Of a stretch of DNA of 64,000 nucleotides, positions 55,588 through 63,625 are shown piece after piece. The position numbers and the translations under genes are program-made. This stretch comes from Paucibacter sp. Y2R2-4. GTDB lineage: Bacteria > Pseudomonadota > Gammaproteobacteria > Burkholderiales > Burkholderiaceae_C. The stretch is taken from contig NZ_JAJIRO010000001.1 in NCBI RefSeq assembly GCF_025717535.1, positions 1,302,001-1,366,000 on the forward strand, given 5' to 3'. Position 1 is the first letter of the stretch; each line of letters starts with the position of its first letter. Under the pieces are notes generated by a model. It ran no database searches. It was not told where the DNA came from and saw only the letters and a program-made list of their open reading frames with translations.

Positions 55588-56939
55588 TGAGCACCGCCTT
55601 GAACTCCAATGACAGCACCGTCATCCACGACAGCGATGTCGACACCCATCACCGCGCACTGCGCTTCTTGACCGCCGGCAGCGTCGACGATGGCAAGAGC
55701 ACCCTGATCGGCCGCCTGTTGTTCGACAGCCGCGCCATCTTGGCTGACCAACTCGACACGCTGGAAAAGCGTGCCGCCGGTCAGCCCATCGACCTGAGCC
55801 TGCTGACCGACGGCCTGGAGGCCGAGCGCGAACAAGGCATCACCATCGATGTGGCCTACCGCTACTTCGCCACCAAGACGCGCAAATTCATCATTGCCGA
55901 CGCGCCCGGCCATGAGCAGTACACCCGCAATATGGTCACCGCCGCCGCCGGCAGCGATGCCGCCGTGGTGCTGGTGGACATCACCAAGCTGGACACCTCG
56001 GTGGACGAGGTGGTGCTGCTGCCGCAAACCCGTCGACACAGCTTGTTAGCGCATTTGCTGCGCGTGCCCAGCATCGTCTTCGCCGTCAACAAGCTGGACG
56101 CACTGGCACAACCCGGCCCGGCTTTTGCCGCGGTGAGCAAGGCGCTGCGCGCCTTCGCCGAGCAAGCGGGTATTGAGGTGAGCGCCATCGTGCCGGTGTC
56201 GGCACTGCGGGGCGACAACGTCACCCAGCCGCTCGATGGCGAATGGGCCACTTGGTACCAAGGGCCTTCGCTGCTGCAGGTTTTGGAAAGCCTGCCGGGC
56301 GTGCAAGAGAAGGTGGAAGGCCAGCTTTCGATTCCGGTGCAGTACGTGGCCCGTGACCCGGGTGAGCAAGGTGAAGGAACGGGTTACCAACCTCGCGCCC
56401 TGTGGGGCCGTATTGCCCATGGTCAGGTGAAGGCCGGCGACGAAGTGCAAATTCTGCCCAGCGGCCAGACCGCCATCGTGGCGGAAGTGCGCCGCGCAGG
56501 TGAAACGGTCGCGCATTGCGTGGCCGGCGAATCGGCAGGCGTGGTGCTGGACCGCCAGCTCGACGTCTCGCGCGGCGACTGGATCGTCACCCCCGGCTCG
56601 GCCACCTCGGCCCAATCCTTTGAAGCCACCTTGGCTTGGCTGGACACCGAACCGGCCGTGCCCGGCCGCAAATACTGGCTGCGCCACGGCAACCGCTGGG
56701 TGCAAGCGCGCATCAGCGCGATTGAGCACCGCCTGGACATCCACAGCCTGGCCGAGCAAGACGCCGAGGCCCTGCAGGTCAATGAGATCGGCCATGTGCG
56801 CATCGAAACGCAAAGCGCGCTGCCGGTGGAGCCCTATGCGGTCAACCGCATTGGTGGCGCCTTGATCGTGGTCGACCCGACCAGCAACCGCACCAGCGGC
56901 GCGCTCTTGGTGCGCGCCGCTGCGGAGCAAGCGAGCTGA
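55587..56939 (+). CDS. cysN: Sulfate adenylyltransferase subunit 1 (GTPase)
   Basis: GTPase subunit that drives APS formation by CysD. It has the P-loop FLTAGSVDDGKSTLIGRLL, the switch region EREQGITIDVAYRYF, G3 DAPGHEQYTRNM and G4 NKLDA, followed by EF-Tu-like beta domains. At 450 residues it lacks the C-terminal APS-kinase (CysC) fusion seen in some bacteria, which agrees with direct APS reduction by CysH. It ends two bases before cobA. Confidence 0.95.
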   Translation: MSTALNSNDSTVIHDSDVDTHHRALRFLTAGSVDDGKSTLIGRLLFDSRAILADQLDTLEKRAAGQPIDLSLLTDGLEAEREQGITIDVAYRYFATKTRKFIIADAPGHEQYTRNMVTAAAGSDAAVVLVDITKLDTSVDEVVLLPQTRRHSLLAHLLRVPSIVFAVNKLDALAQPGPAFAAVSKALRAFAEQAGIEVSAIVPVSALRGDNVTQPLDGEWATWYQGPSLLQVLESLPGVQEKVEGQLSIPVQYVARDPGEQGEGTGYQPRALWGRIAHGQVKAGDEVQILPSGQTAIVAEVRRAGETVAHCVAGESAGVVLDRQLDVSRGDWIVTPGSATSAQSFEATLAWLDTEPAVPGRKYWLRHGNRWVQARISAIEHRLDIHSLAEQDAEALQVNEIGHVRIETQSALPVEPYAVNRIGGALIVVDPTSNRTSGALLVRAAAEQAS

Positions 56940-56941
56940 TC

Positions 56942-57730
56942 ATGGGTCGCGTTGTCTTTGTCAGCGCCGGCCCAGGCGCCGCCGACTTGATCACCATCCG
57001 CGGCGCCCGCGCCTTGGCCGCCGCTGATGTGGTTTTGTTCGATGCCTTGACCGACCCGGCGCTGCGCGATTTGGCGCCGAATGCGGTGTGGATCGATGTG
57101 GGCAAGCGCGGCTTTTGCCACAGCACCAAGCAAACCGCCATCAATGCCGCCCTGGTCAAACAGGCTTTAGCGCATGAGCTGGTGGTGCGCCTGAAGGGCG
57201 GCGACGCCAGCGTCTTCGGCCGCTTGGAAGAAGAGTTGCTGGCCTTGGCTGAGGCCGGCATTGCCAGCGAGGTGGTGCCCGGCGTGACCGCCGCCATTGC
57301 CGCCGCCGCGCAAACCCAGCGCCCCCTGACCCGCCGTGGCATTGGCCGCAGCGTCAGCCTGACCACCGCGATGACCCAGGCCGGTGAGTTGCAAGCCGCA
57401 CGCTCGGCCGACACCGAGGTCTTCTATATGGCCGGTCGTCAATTGGGAGCGCTGGCACGCAAGCTCGCCGAGGCCGGCTGGCCCGCTGAAACACCGATCA
57501 GCGTGGTCTCCAAGGCAGGCTGCATTGATGCCTTGTGCAGCGACCACCGATTGGACACCTTGGGCGCGGCCTCGCTGCTGCACAAGGGACGGCCGACGGT
57601 GGTGACGGTGGGCGCAGGCGCCCGCCCGGTGCAAAGCCAGCCTGCGCACAGCGATGCATTGCCAACAATTTCCAGCATCAATTCAGGTCTTGCTTCGCAT
57701 CAAACACGTTTAGAGACCTTGAACGATTAA
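56942..57730 (+). CDS. cobA: Uroporphyrinogen-III C-methyltransferase
   Basis: Makes precorrin-2 from uroporphyrinogen III with two SAM, the first step to the sirohaem of CysI. The 262-residue protein has [52 protein letters not shown] and [13 protein letters not shown]. It is the single-function form; the dehydrogenase/ferrochelatase half found in trifunctional CysG is missing and must be encoded elsewhere. It ends the sulfate operon. Confidence 0.93.
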   Translation: MGRVVFVSAGPGAADLITIRGARALAAADVVLFDALTDPALRDLAPNAVWIDVGKRGFCHSTKQTAINAALVKQALAHELVVRLKGGDASVFGRLEEELLALAEAGIASEVVPGVTAAIAAAAQTQRPLTRRGIGRSVSLTTAMTQAGELQAARSADTEVFYMAGRQLGALARKLAEAGWPAETPISVVSKAGCIDALCSDHRLDTLGAASLLHKGRPTVVTVGAGARPVQSQPAHSDALPTISSINSGLASHQTRLETLND

Positions 57731-57807
57731 AATCCGCGTTTTGCCGATATTTTGCGCACCCGCGTAATTGCTGGCGATTCCGGCCCCAACAACAACAGAG
57801 TTGCACC

Positions 57808-58131
57808 ATGACCCACGTCGTCCTCGAAAACTGCATCCGCTGCAAGTACACCGACTGCGTCGATGTCTGCCCCGTCGATTGCTTCCGCGAAGGCCAGAAC
57901 TTCCTGACCATTGACCCCGATGAGTGCATCGACTGCGCCGTCTGCATCCCCGAGTGCCCGGTCAACGCCATCGTGCCGGAAGAAGATGTACCCGGAAACA
58001 TGCAGCACATGATCAAGCTGAATGCTGACTTGGCCAAGAAGTGGCCCAGCATCACCAAGCGCAAGGCAGCCCTGCCCGACGCTGACGAGTGGAAAGACCG
58101 CACCGACAAGCTCGATCAGCTGATCCGCTGA
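57808..58131 (+). CDS. fdxA: 7Fe ferredoxin FdxA
   Basis: Small electron carrier with one [3Fe-4S] and one [4Fe-4S] cluster, 107 residues. The cysteine patterns [18 protein letters not shown] and [16 protein letters not shown] are at the N-terminal third; the rest is an acidic/basic helical tail typical of FdxA. The ATG at 57808 opens the conserved THVVLENCI sequence. It sits between the sulfate operon and a ferredoxin-NADP reductase gene. Confidence 0.95.
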   Translation: MTHVVLENCIRCKYTDCVDVCPVDCFREGQNFLTIDPDECIDCAVCIPECPVNAIVPEEDVPGNMQHMIKLNADLAKKWPSITKRKAALPDADEWKDRTDKLDQLIR

Positions 58132-58187
58132 AGTGCTGGATTATTGAAGTGACGCTTGGGCTCGCAAGTGCCTAGGCCCGAAAGAGA

Positions 58188-59312
58188 ATGGAAGATCAAT
58201 TGAACGCAGAGATTGCCACGCCGGCCGGCGCCCTACCCGTCCCCGGACCCGACGCGATTGAAACCGATGCCGTCATCGTCGGCGCCGGTCCGGTCGGCCT
58301 GTTCCAGGTGTTCGAGCTCGGCTTGCTCGAAGTCAAAGCCCACATCATTGATTCGCTCGCCTACCCTGGCGGCCAGTGCATTGAGCTGTATCCGGACAAG
58401 CCGATCTATGACATCCCGGCCGTGCCGATCTGCACCGGCAAAGAGTTGACCGACAACCTGCTCAAGCAGATCGAGCCGTTCGGCGCGACCTTCCATCTGG
58501 GCCAGGAAGTCACCACCGTCCTCAAGCAGGAAGATGGCCGCTTCTTCGTCGAGACTTCCAAGGGCACCCAGTTCCTGACCAAGACCATCTTCATCGCCGG
58601 CGGCGTGGGCTCCTTCCAGCCGCGTACGCTGAAGGTCGACGGCATTGACAAGTACGAAGGCTCGCAGCTGCACTACCGTGTGCGCAACCCTGAGAAGTTC
58701 GCCGGCAAGAACCTGGTGATCGTCGGCGGCGGTGACTCGGCGCTGGACTGGGCCTTGAACTTCTGCGCCGGCAATGCCGATGGCAGCGCCAACAAGGCCG
58801 AAAGCGTGATCCTCTTGCACCGTCGTGATGGCTTCAAGGCCGCACCGGCCAGCGTGGCCAAGATGCGCGAGCTTTGCGACGCCTACGAGATGCAGTTCAT
58901 GGTCGGTCAGGTAACCGACATCGTCGAATCGGACGGCGTGCTGACCGACATCAAGGTGACCGGCGGTGACGGCGTCACCCGCGTGATGCCTTGCGAACAG
59001 TTGCTGGTGTTCTTCGGCCTGAGCCCGAAGCTGGGCCCAATCGCCGAATGGGGCCTGGCCCTCGAGCGCAAGCAGATCGTGGTGGACACCGAGAAGTTCC
59101 AGACCAGCGTGCCCGGCATCTTCGCCGTGGGCGATGTGAACACCTATCCGGGCAAGAAGAAGCTGATTCTGTCGGGCTTCCATGAATGCGCCTTGGCCGC
59201 CTTTGGCGCCATGCCTTACATCAACCCGGAAAAGCGCGTCCATCTGCAATACACCACCACCAGCCCCAAGCTGCACAAGGTGCTGGGCGTTGAGTCGCCA
59301 GTGTTTGACTGA
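58188..59312 (+). CDS. Ferredoxin--NADP(+) reductase, thioredoxin-reductase-like
   Basis: FAD enzyme of the TrxR-like FNR family, 374 residues. It has the FAD motif [31 protein letters not shown], the NAD(P)-binding [18 protein letters not shown] and the C-terminal FAD motif [18 protein letters not shown]. No redox-active CxxC is present, which separates it from thioredoxin reductases. It lies 56 bases after fdxA, so the two probably form a ferredoxin reduction pair. A terminator follows. Confidence 0.9.
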   Translation: MEDQLNAEIATPAGALPVPGPDAIETDAVIVGAGPVGLFQVFELGLLEVKAHIIDSLAYPGGQCIELYPDKPIYDIPAVPICTGKELTDNLLKQIEPFGATFHLGQEVTTVLKQEDGRFFVETSKGTQFLTKTIFIAGGVGSFQPRTLKVDGIDKYEGSQLHYRVRNPEKFAGKNLVIVGGGDSALDWALNFCAGNADGSANKAESVILLHRRDGFKAAPASVAKMRELCDAYEMQFMVGQVTDIVESDGVLTDIKVTGGDGVTRVMPCEQLLVFFGLSPKLGPIAEWGLALERKQIVVDTEKFQTSVPGIFAVGDVNTYPGKKKLILSGFHECALAAFGAMPYINPEKRVHLQYTTTSPKLHKVLGVESPVFD

Positions 59313-59364
59313 TTGCCAGTCGACGCATTAGTTGTCGCAGCCGTTGTCGCTCGGCAATGACCTT

Positions 59365-59390
59365 ACAGCCCGCTGCTCGCGGGCTGTTTT
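59365..59390 (+). terminator. Intrinsic terminator after ferredoxin reductase
   Basis: A 9-bp stem (ACAGCCCGC/GCGGGCTGT, loop TGCTC) ends in four T. It isolates the riboswitch unit from upstream transcription. Confidence 0.85.
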
Positions 59391-59418
59391 CATTGGCCGA
59401 GCCGATACAATGCCAAGC

Positions 59419-59442
59419 GCGGCAGATCCCAGGATCTGCCGC
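59419..59442. repeat. Perfect inverted repeat before the TPP riboswitch
   Basis: GCGGCAGATCC is followed by CA and then its exact complement, an 11-bp perfect palindrome. It lies 5-10 bases before the riboswitch core. It could be an operator or a leader hairpin. Confidence 0.6.
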
Positions 59443-59446
59443 ATTC

Positions 59447-59573
59447 GCTAGGGGTGCTGGATGGGGGAAACCCGTTCGGCTGAGAAAGTCCCTTTGAACC
59501 TGATTGAGGCCGAGCGGCGCAATGCGAGTCATTGCCCGTCCGGTCCCGAGGTAATGCTCGCGCAGGGAAGCAA
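59447..59573 (+). ncRNA. TPP riboswitch (THI element)
   Basis: Thiamine pyrophosphate-sensing leader RNA. The conserved blocks occur in order: GGGGTGC at 59451, GGCTGAGA at 59478, the CCCTTTGAACCTGAT stretch at 59490-59504 and GTAATGCTCGCGCAGGGAAG at 59551-59570. Between them is a variable stem. It precedes a TonB-dependent receptor gene, so thiamine level probably represses receptor expression. Downstream, an ACGTCA/TGACGT stem (59587-59617) lacks a T run, so control may be at translation. Confidence 0.93.
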
Positions 59574-59660
59574 GCCTTCATTGGCCACGTCATTTTTGGA
59601 TCTCTTTCTCCTGACGTTTCGGCCTTGCTGTTTGCAGCCCTGTCATCGCCTTGAACCACG

Positions 59661-61805
59661 ATGACCACCTACGCTCCTAAGAAAATCTCTTTACTCGCCA
59701 GCGCCGCTGGCCTGCTCTGCAGCATCAGCGCCGCCGCGCAAACCTTGCCTACCGTTTCGGTCAGTGGCCGTTCGGCCGACACGCCGGTCTTGGTCGGCGG
59801 CTTCGGCGAAACGCCGATCGCCAAGCTGCCCATGCAAGCCAATATCCTGAACAGCGAACGGCTGCAGGACCTGGGCCTGCACTCGCTCGCCGGCATCACC
59901 AGCTTGGACGCCAGCCTGAGCGATGCCTACAACTCGACGGGCTATGTGTCTTATCTGAAGATCCGCGGCTTCGATCTGGACAACCGCTTCAACTACCGCC
60001 GCGATGGCCTGCCCATCAACGCCGAGACCGCCATCAGCCTGGGTAACAAGAGCAGCATCGAAGTGCTGAAAGGCACCAGCGGCATTCAAGCCGGCACCAG
60101 CTCGCCGGGCGGCTTGGTCAACACCGTGGTGAAGCGCCCCACGGTTAATTTGACGTCCGTCAGCCTTGGCATCAGCGAGCGTGGCACGACCGAAGCCGCT
60201 CTGGATTGGAGCCAACGTTTCGGCGCAGGCGAAGCCTTTGGCTTGCGCGTCAACGCCGGCGCCAGCCAACTCAAGCCCGAACTGCGTGACGCTGAGGGCA
60301 AGCGTTTTATGCTGGCCGTGGCCGGCGATTGGCGCCTCAGCCCGGACACCTTGATCGAGGCCGAGTTTGAATGGAACAAGCAAAGCCAGCCTAGCCAAGC
60401 GGGCTTCAGCCTCTTGGGCAACAAGCTGCCCGACGCCAATGCGATTGATCCGCGCATCAACCTGAACAACCAGCCCTGGTCGCAGCCGGTGGTGTTTGAC
60501 AACACCCACGCTTCGATCCGACTGCAGCAAAAGCTCAGTGCCGACTGGCGCGCGCAAGCGCACCTGGGCATTCAGCGCCTGAAGACCGATGACCGGCTGG
60601 CTTATGCCTATGGCTGTACAGCAGCGGACGGCACTTACTACGCCGACCGCTACTGCCCGGACGGCAGCTTTGATATGTACGACTTCCGCAGCGAGAACGA
60701 GCGACGCAACAGCGACGCCTTGGACCTTTCGCTGGCCGGCAAGTTTGCAACGGGCAGCCTGCAGCATCAGATCAGCACCGGCGTCTTGTTCTCCCGCTTC
60801 AATAGCCGTTTTCAAAAGCAGGCTTACAACTGGGCCGGCACGGGCACGATTGATGGCAAGTCGATCACCACTGCCGACCCCAGCTTGACCGATGAGAACA
60901 CCAATCGCGACGAAAGCAGCACCGAGCTGTATCTGCGCGATGCCATCCAACTCAGCAGCGATTGGCAAGCGTGGGTGGGCCTGCGTGCCACCCATCTGAA
61001 GCGCGAAAGCGTACGCACCGACGGCTCCCGCCCTACCAGCTACAGCCAAAACCTCACAACGCCTTGGTTGGGCCTGAGCTATGCCCTGAGCCCGCAACTG
61101 ATGGCCTATGCCAGCTGGGGCGAGGGCATGGAATCTGAGGTGACGCCCAACCGCAAGCGCTATGGCGATCAAGCCGGCCGCGCATTGAACGCGCTGAAGA
61201 GCCAGCAATACGAGATCGGCCTGAAGGCCGGCTCGAACACCGTCGATTGGTCGGTCAATTGGTTTGATGTGAATCGCCCCAAGTGGCGCGATTTCGGCGA
61301 ATGCTCAGACAGCAGGCCCGGCAGCTGCGTGAGGCGGGCCGACGGGCAGGCGCATCATCAAGGCCTGGAGGCCCAGGCTGATTTGAAATGGGGCAGCGGC
61401 GGCGTGATCGCCAGCGCCATGAAGCTGAAGGCCCGTCGCAGCGGCAGCGCCGAAGCCAGCGTCAACGGACTCAAGCCCGAGAATGTGCCCGAAACCACTT
61501 TGCGCTTGCAAGGCCGCCAAAACATCGCGGCCCTGCCTGGCCTGCAATTGCAAGCCGGCCTGAGCTATGAGGGCCCTCGCGCCGTTTTGCCGGACAACAG
61601 CATCAGCATTCCTGGCTGGACGCGGCTGGATGCTGGCGCTCGCTTTGACCAAAGCCTGGGCCGTCAATGGCTGATCTGGCGGGTCGGCGTGGACAATCTG
61701 ACGAACCGGCGCGCCTGGAAGGAATCACCCTTCCAGTTCGACCACGTCTACCTCTATCCGATGGCGCCAAGAACTTTCAGAGCAAGTTTGGAAATTAGCT
61801 TGTAA
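59661..61805 (+). CDS. TonB-dependent outer-membrane receptor under TPP riboswitch
   Basis: Outer-membrane active-transport receptor, 714 residues. A signal peptide ends at about residue 27 (ISAAAQ), followed by a probable TonB box region (LPTVSVSG). The plug domain contains LQDLGLHSLAGITSLDAS, IRGFDLDNRFNYRRDG and IEVLKGTSGIQAG, and the beta-barrel starts near residue 150. The plug looks like that of siderophore receptors, but the TPP riboswitch indicates thiamine or a precursor as ligand. The last residue is Leu rather than the usual Phe or Trp. Just after the stop comes a tRNA-Asn gene. Confidence 0.9.
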   Translation: MTTYAPKKISLLASAAGLLCSISAAAQTLPTVSVSGRSADTPVLVGGFGETPIAKLPMQANILNSERLQDLGLHSLAGITSLDASLSDAYNSTGYVSYLKIRGFDLDNRFNYRRDGLPINAETAISLGNKSSIEVLKGTSGIQAGTSSPGGLVNTVVKRPTVNLTSVSLGISERGTTEAALDWSQRFGAGEAFGLRVNAGASQLKPELRDAEGKRFMLAVAGDWRLSPDTLIEAEFEWNKQSQPSQAGFSLLGNKLPDANAIDPRINLNNQPWSQPVVFDNTHASIRLQQKLSADWRAQAHLGIQRLKTDDRLAYAYGCTAADGTYYADRYCPDGSFDMYDFRSENERRNSDALDLSLAGKFATGSLQHQISTGVLFSRFNSRFQKQAYNWAGTGTIDGKSITTADPSLTDENTNRDESSTELYLRDAIQLSSDWQAWVGLRATHLKRESVRTDGSRPTSYSQNLTTPWLGLSYALSPQLMAYASWGEGMESEVTPNRKRYGDQAGRALNALKSQQYEIGLKAGSNTVDWSVNWFDVNRPKWRDFGECSDSRPGSCVRRADGQAHHQGLEAQADLKWGSGGVIASAMKLKARRSGSAEASVNGLKPENVPETTLRLQGRQNIAALPGLQLQAGLSYEGPRAVLPDNSISIPGWTRLDAGARFDQSLGRQWLIWRVGVDNLTNRRAWKESPFQFDHVYLYPMAPRTFRASLEISL

Positions 61806-61829
61806 GCCTCGCAAAATCCGGTCTATAAT
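61800..61829 (+). promoter_or_regulatory. Promoter of the first tRNA-Asn
   Basis: A perfect -10 box TATAAT at 61824-61829 and a -35-like TTGTAA at 61800-61805, spaced by 18 bases. The -35 overlaps the stop codon of the receptor gene. The tRNA begins 12 bases after the -10 box. Confidence 0.8.
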
Positions 61830-61841
61830 GCGAGGCTCTGT

Positions 61842-61917
61842 TCCTCGATAGCTCAGTCGGTAGAGCGCCGGACTGTTAATCCGTAGGTCCCTGGTTCGAG
61901 CCCAGGTCGAGGAGCCA
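61842..61917 (+). tRNA. tRNA-Asn (GTT), copy 1
   Basis: 76 bases forming a full cloverleaf. The acceptor stem is TCCTCGA paired with TCGAGGA, the anticodon loop CTGTTAA carries anticodon GTT, and the T-loop reads GGTTCGAGCCC. CCA is encoded at 61915-61917. It is identical to the second copy. Confidence 0.98.
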
Positions 61918-61928
61918 CAGAAAAAGAG

Positions 61929-61962
61929 AAAGCCGCTTGATCGCAAGGTCAAGCGGCTTTTC
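61929..61962 (+). terminator. Hairpin after the first tRNA-Asn
   Basis: A 12-bp perfect stem (AAAGCCGCTTGA/TCAAGCGGCTTT, loop of eight) followed by T-rich sequence. It would end the first tRNA transcript 12 bases after CCA. Confidence 0.8.
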
Positions 61963-62013
61963 CCTTTTTATGTAGGCCTACTCTTTTGAGAAGAGCCCTA
62001 CACACCGAATAAT

Positions 62014-62089
62014 TCCTCGATAGCTCAGTCGGTAGAGCGCCGGACTGTTAATCCGTAGGTCCCTGGTTCGAGCCCAGGTCGAGGAGCCA
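62014..62089 (+). tRNA. tRNA-Asn (GTT), copy 2; probable attachment site
   Basis: Identical in all 76 bases to copy 1, with the same GTT anticodon and encoded CCA at 62087-62089; flanking bases differ. No clear -10 box lies directly upstream, so it may be co-transcribed with or depend on read-through from copy 1. The serine recombinase gene runs into it on the other strand, which marks it as the likely integration site of the element to its right. It may be a native tandem copy or one restored by integration. Confidence 0.97.
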
Positions 62090-63625
62090 ACTATGCTCAC
62101 TGCGAACCGAATTCCCGTCCATCTGGATGAGGCATTCGGGCTTGTAGTGAACTATCACCTCAGTCCCCTGCACCACGATCATTTCAGCGATCGAGGCCAC
62201 AAAAGCCCGCAGGATCTTGGGGTCATCACATTGAGTCACGGTCGCGCGGAAGATTTCCGCCGCGTCTTCTGCACTGACTTCAATCGTGCCAACCATAGGT
62301 TCTTCTTCGTTCTCAATTGAGACCAGCGCCGCCTCGATCTTGGCGATTTGCTCATTGAGCTGTTTGATGCGTGGCCCCAGCTCATTGACGCCAGGCGCGT
62401 CAGCCCCGCCGGTTTCGATCACGTCATAGAGCTTTGAGCGACGGTTCTCGGCTGTGCGCAGCTCGAGGACAAGCGCCGTGCGTCGGGCGGCCCGATCCTT
62501 GACCCAGCGGCCGGCAGCATCGTCCAGCTGGTCGAGCACGGCCTGGATGGTCTGGCGGCTCAGCAGCTTGTCCAGCAACTGGTCCAGCAGCCAGGGGTCG
62601 AATTTGTCAGCCCTGACATTCTTGAACTCGCAGCGCTTGCCCTGGAGATGGCCCCGGCAGGCGTAGTAGCTGTACAGCTTGGCGCCGCGGCCGGTACCGG
62701 TTTGCACTTGCAGCGATGAATTGCAGATGCCGCAGCGCAGCAGGCCTGTGAAAACGTGCATGCTGGCCGGCGAGCCGGTCTCGGGTGTTGGCGCGCGTCC
62801 ACTCAGGCCGGCTTGCACCAGGTTGAAGATTTCCGCGCTCACCAGGCCCTCATGGGCCTGCACGCGGATCCACTCTTCCTCGGGCCGGGGGGAGCGGGTC
62901 TTCTTGTGCATGCGGTTGTAAATGACGGTCCCCATATAGGCCTCGCTCTTGAGCATGTAAAGGATGGTGCCCTTGGACCAGGGCCGGCCTCGCATCTTGA
63001 GGCCTTGTGCGTTGAGATCCAGTGCGATCAGCTTGGCACCAATGCCGCGCTGCGCGCTGTCGAAGATGCTGCGAACGATCGATGCATCTGGCTCGATCGG
63101 GATGAGTTTTCGGCGCTTGCCGTCTATGGCCGCCACGGCCTGATAGCCAAAAGGTACGTGTCCACCCATCCAATACCCCTCTCGCGCTGCTTTCATCATG
63201 CTGCGCTTGGTGTCGGCGCTGACCTGGCGGCTATAAGACTCATCGACCACCTGCTGAAAGCTGTCAAGCATCCAGCCCTCATGCGACTCGAGGTCAATGT
63301 TGCCTTGGGCATAGATCAGCTTGGTGCGGTAGCTGACCAGCTCGCGCTTGTAGCTGATGGCGTCATGCTGATCTCGCGCGAAACGGCTGGAGCTCCAGCA
63401 GATGAGGTAATCCACATCACCAAGCGCGCACCGATTGATGGCTGTCCGGAAGCCCGGCCGCGCATCTGTGGTGCCCGATATCCCCTCATCCCGAAAGACA
63501 TGCAGCACGGCAGCGCCAAGGCCCTCCGCTTTTGTCCTGCAGGCCTGGATTTGGCTGTCGATGGATAGGCCCTCATCGGCCTGCCGGTCAGTGCTGACTC
63601 GGGCGTAAATGACGGCGCGCTTCAT
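62048..63625 (-). CDS. Large serine recombinase/integrase
   Basis: Site-specific integrase of the large serine family, 525 residues. The N-terminal catalytic domain has RAVIYARVSTDRQADEGLSI (nucleophile Ser in RVSTD) and FRDEGISGTTDARPGF. The recombinase domain follows (GYWMGGHVPFGYQ, WSKGTILYMLKSEAYMG), then a zinc-ribbon (CGIC, later a Cys at YYACRG and CEF) and a coiled coil (LGPRIKQLNEQIAKIEAALV). The last 13 residues (WLLDLGSNQGPTD) are the complement of the tRNA-Asn 3' part, and the TAA stop overlaps the complement of the anticodon. The start overlaps the upstream gene by four bases. Confidence 0.93.
   Translation of the reverse strand: MKRAVIYARVSTDRQADEGLSIDSQIQACRTKAEGLGAAVLHVFRDEGISGTTDARPGFRTAINRCALGDVDYLICWSSSRFARDQHDAISYKRELVSYRTKLIYAQGNIDLESHEGWMLDSFQQVVDESYSRQVSADTKRSMMKAAREGYWMGGHVPFGYQAVAAIDGKRRKLIPIEPDASIVRSIFDSAQRGIGAKLIALDLNAQGLKMRGRPWSKGTILYMLKSEAYMGTVIYNRMHKKTRSPRPEEEWIRVQAHEGLVSAEIFNLVQAGLSGRAPTPETGSPASMHVFTGLLRCGICNSSLQVQTGTGRGAKLYSYYACRGHLQGKRCEFKNVRADKFDPWLLDQLLDKLLSRQTIQAVLDQLDDAAGRWVKDRAARRTALVLELRTAENRRSKLYDVIETGGADAPGVNELGPRIKQLNEQIAKIEAALVSIENEEEPMVGTIEVSAEDAAEIFRATVTQCDDPKILRAFVASIAEMIVVQGTEVIVHYKPECLIQMDGNSVRSEHSWLLDLGSNQGPTD

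Noticed and set aside
59691-61208. 505-codon open frame antisense to the TonB receptor
   Set aside because: No motif or ribosome site; it is a shadow of the receptor gene in GC-rich DNA.
61725-61952. 75-codon open frame across the first tRNA-Asn on the minus strand
   Set aside because: Its middle is only the complement of the tRNA, a known false-gene pattern, and the rest is antisense to the receptor end and the terminator.
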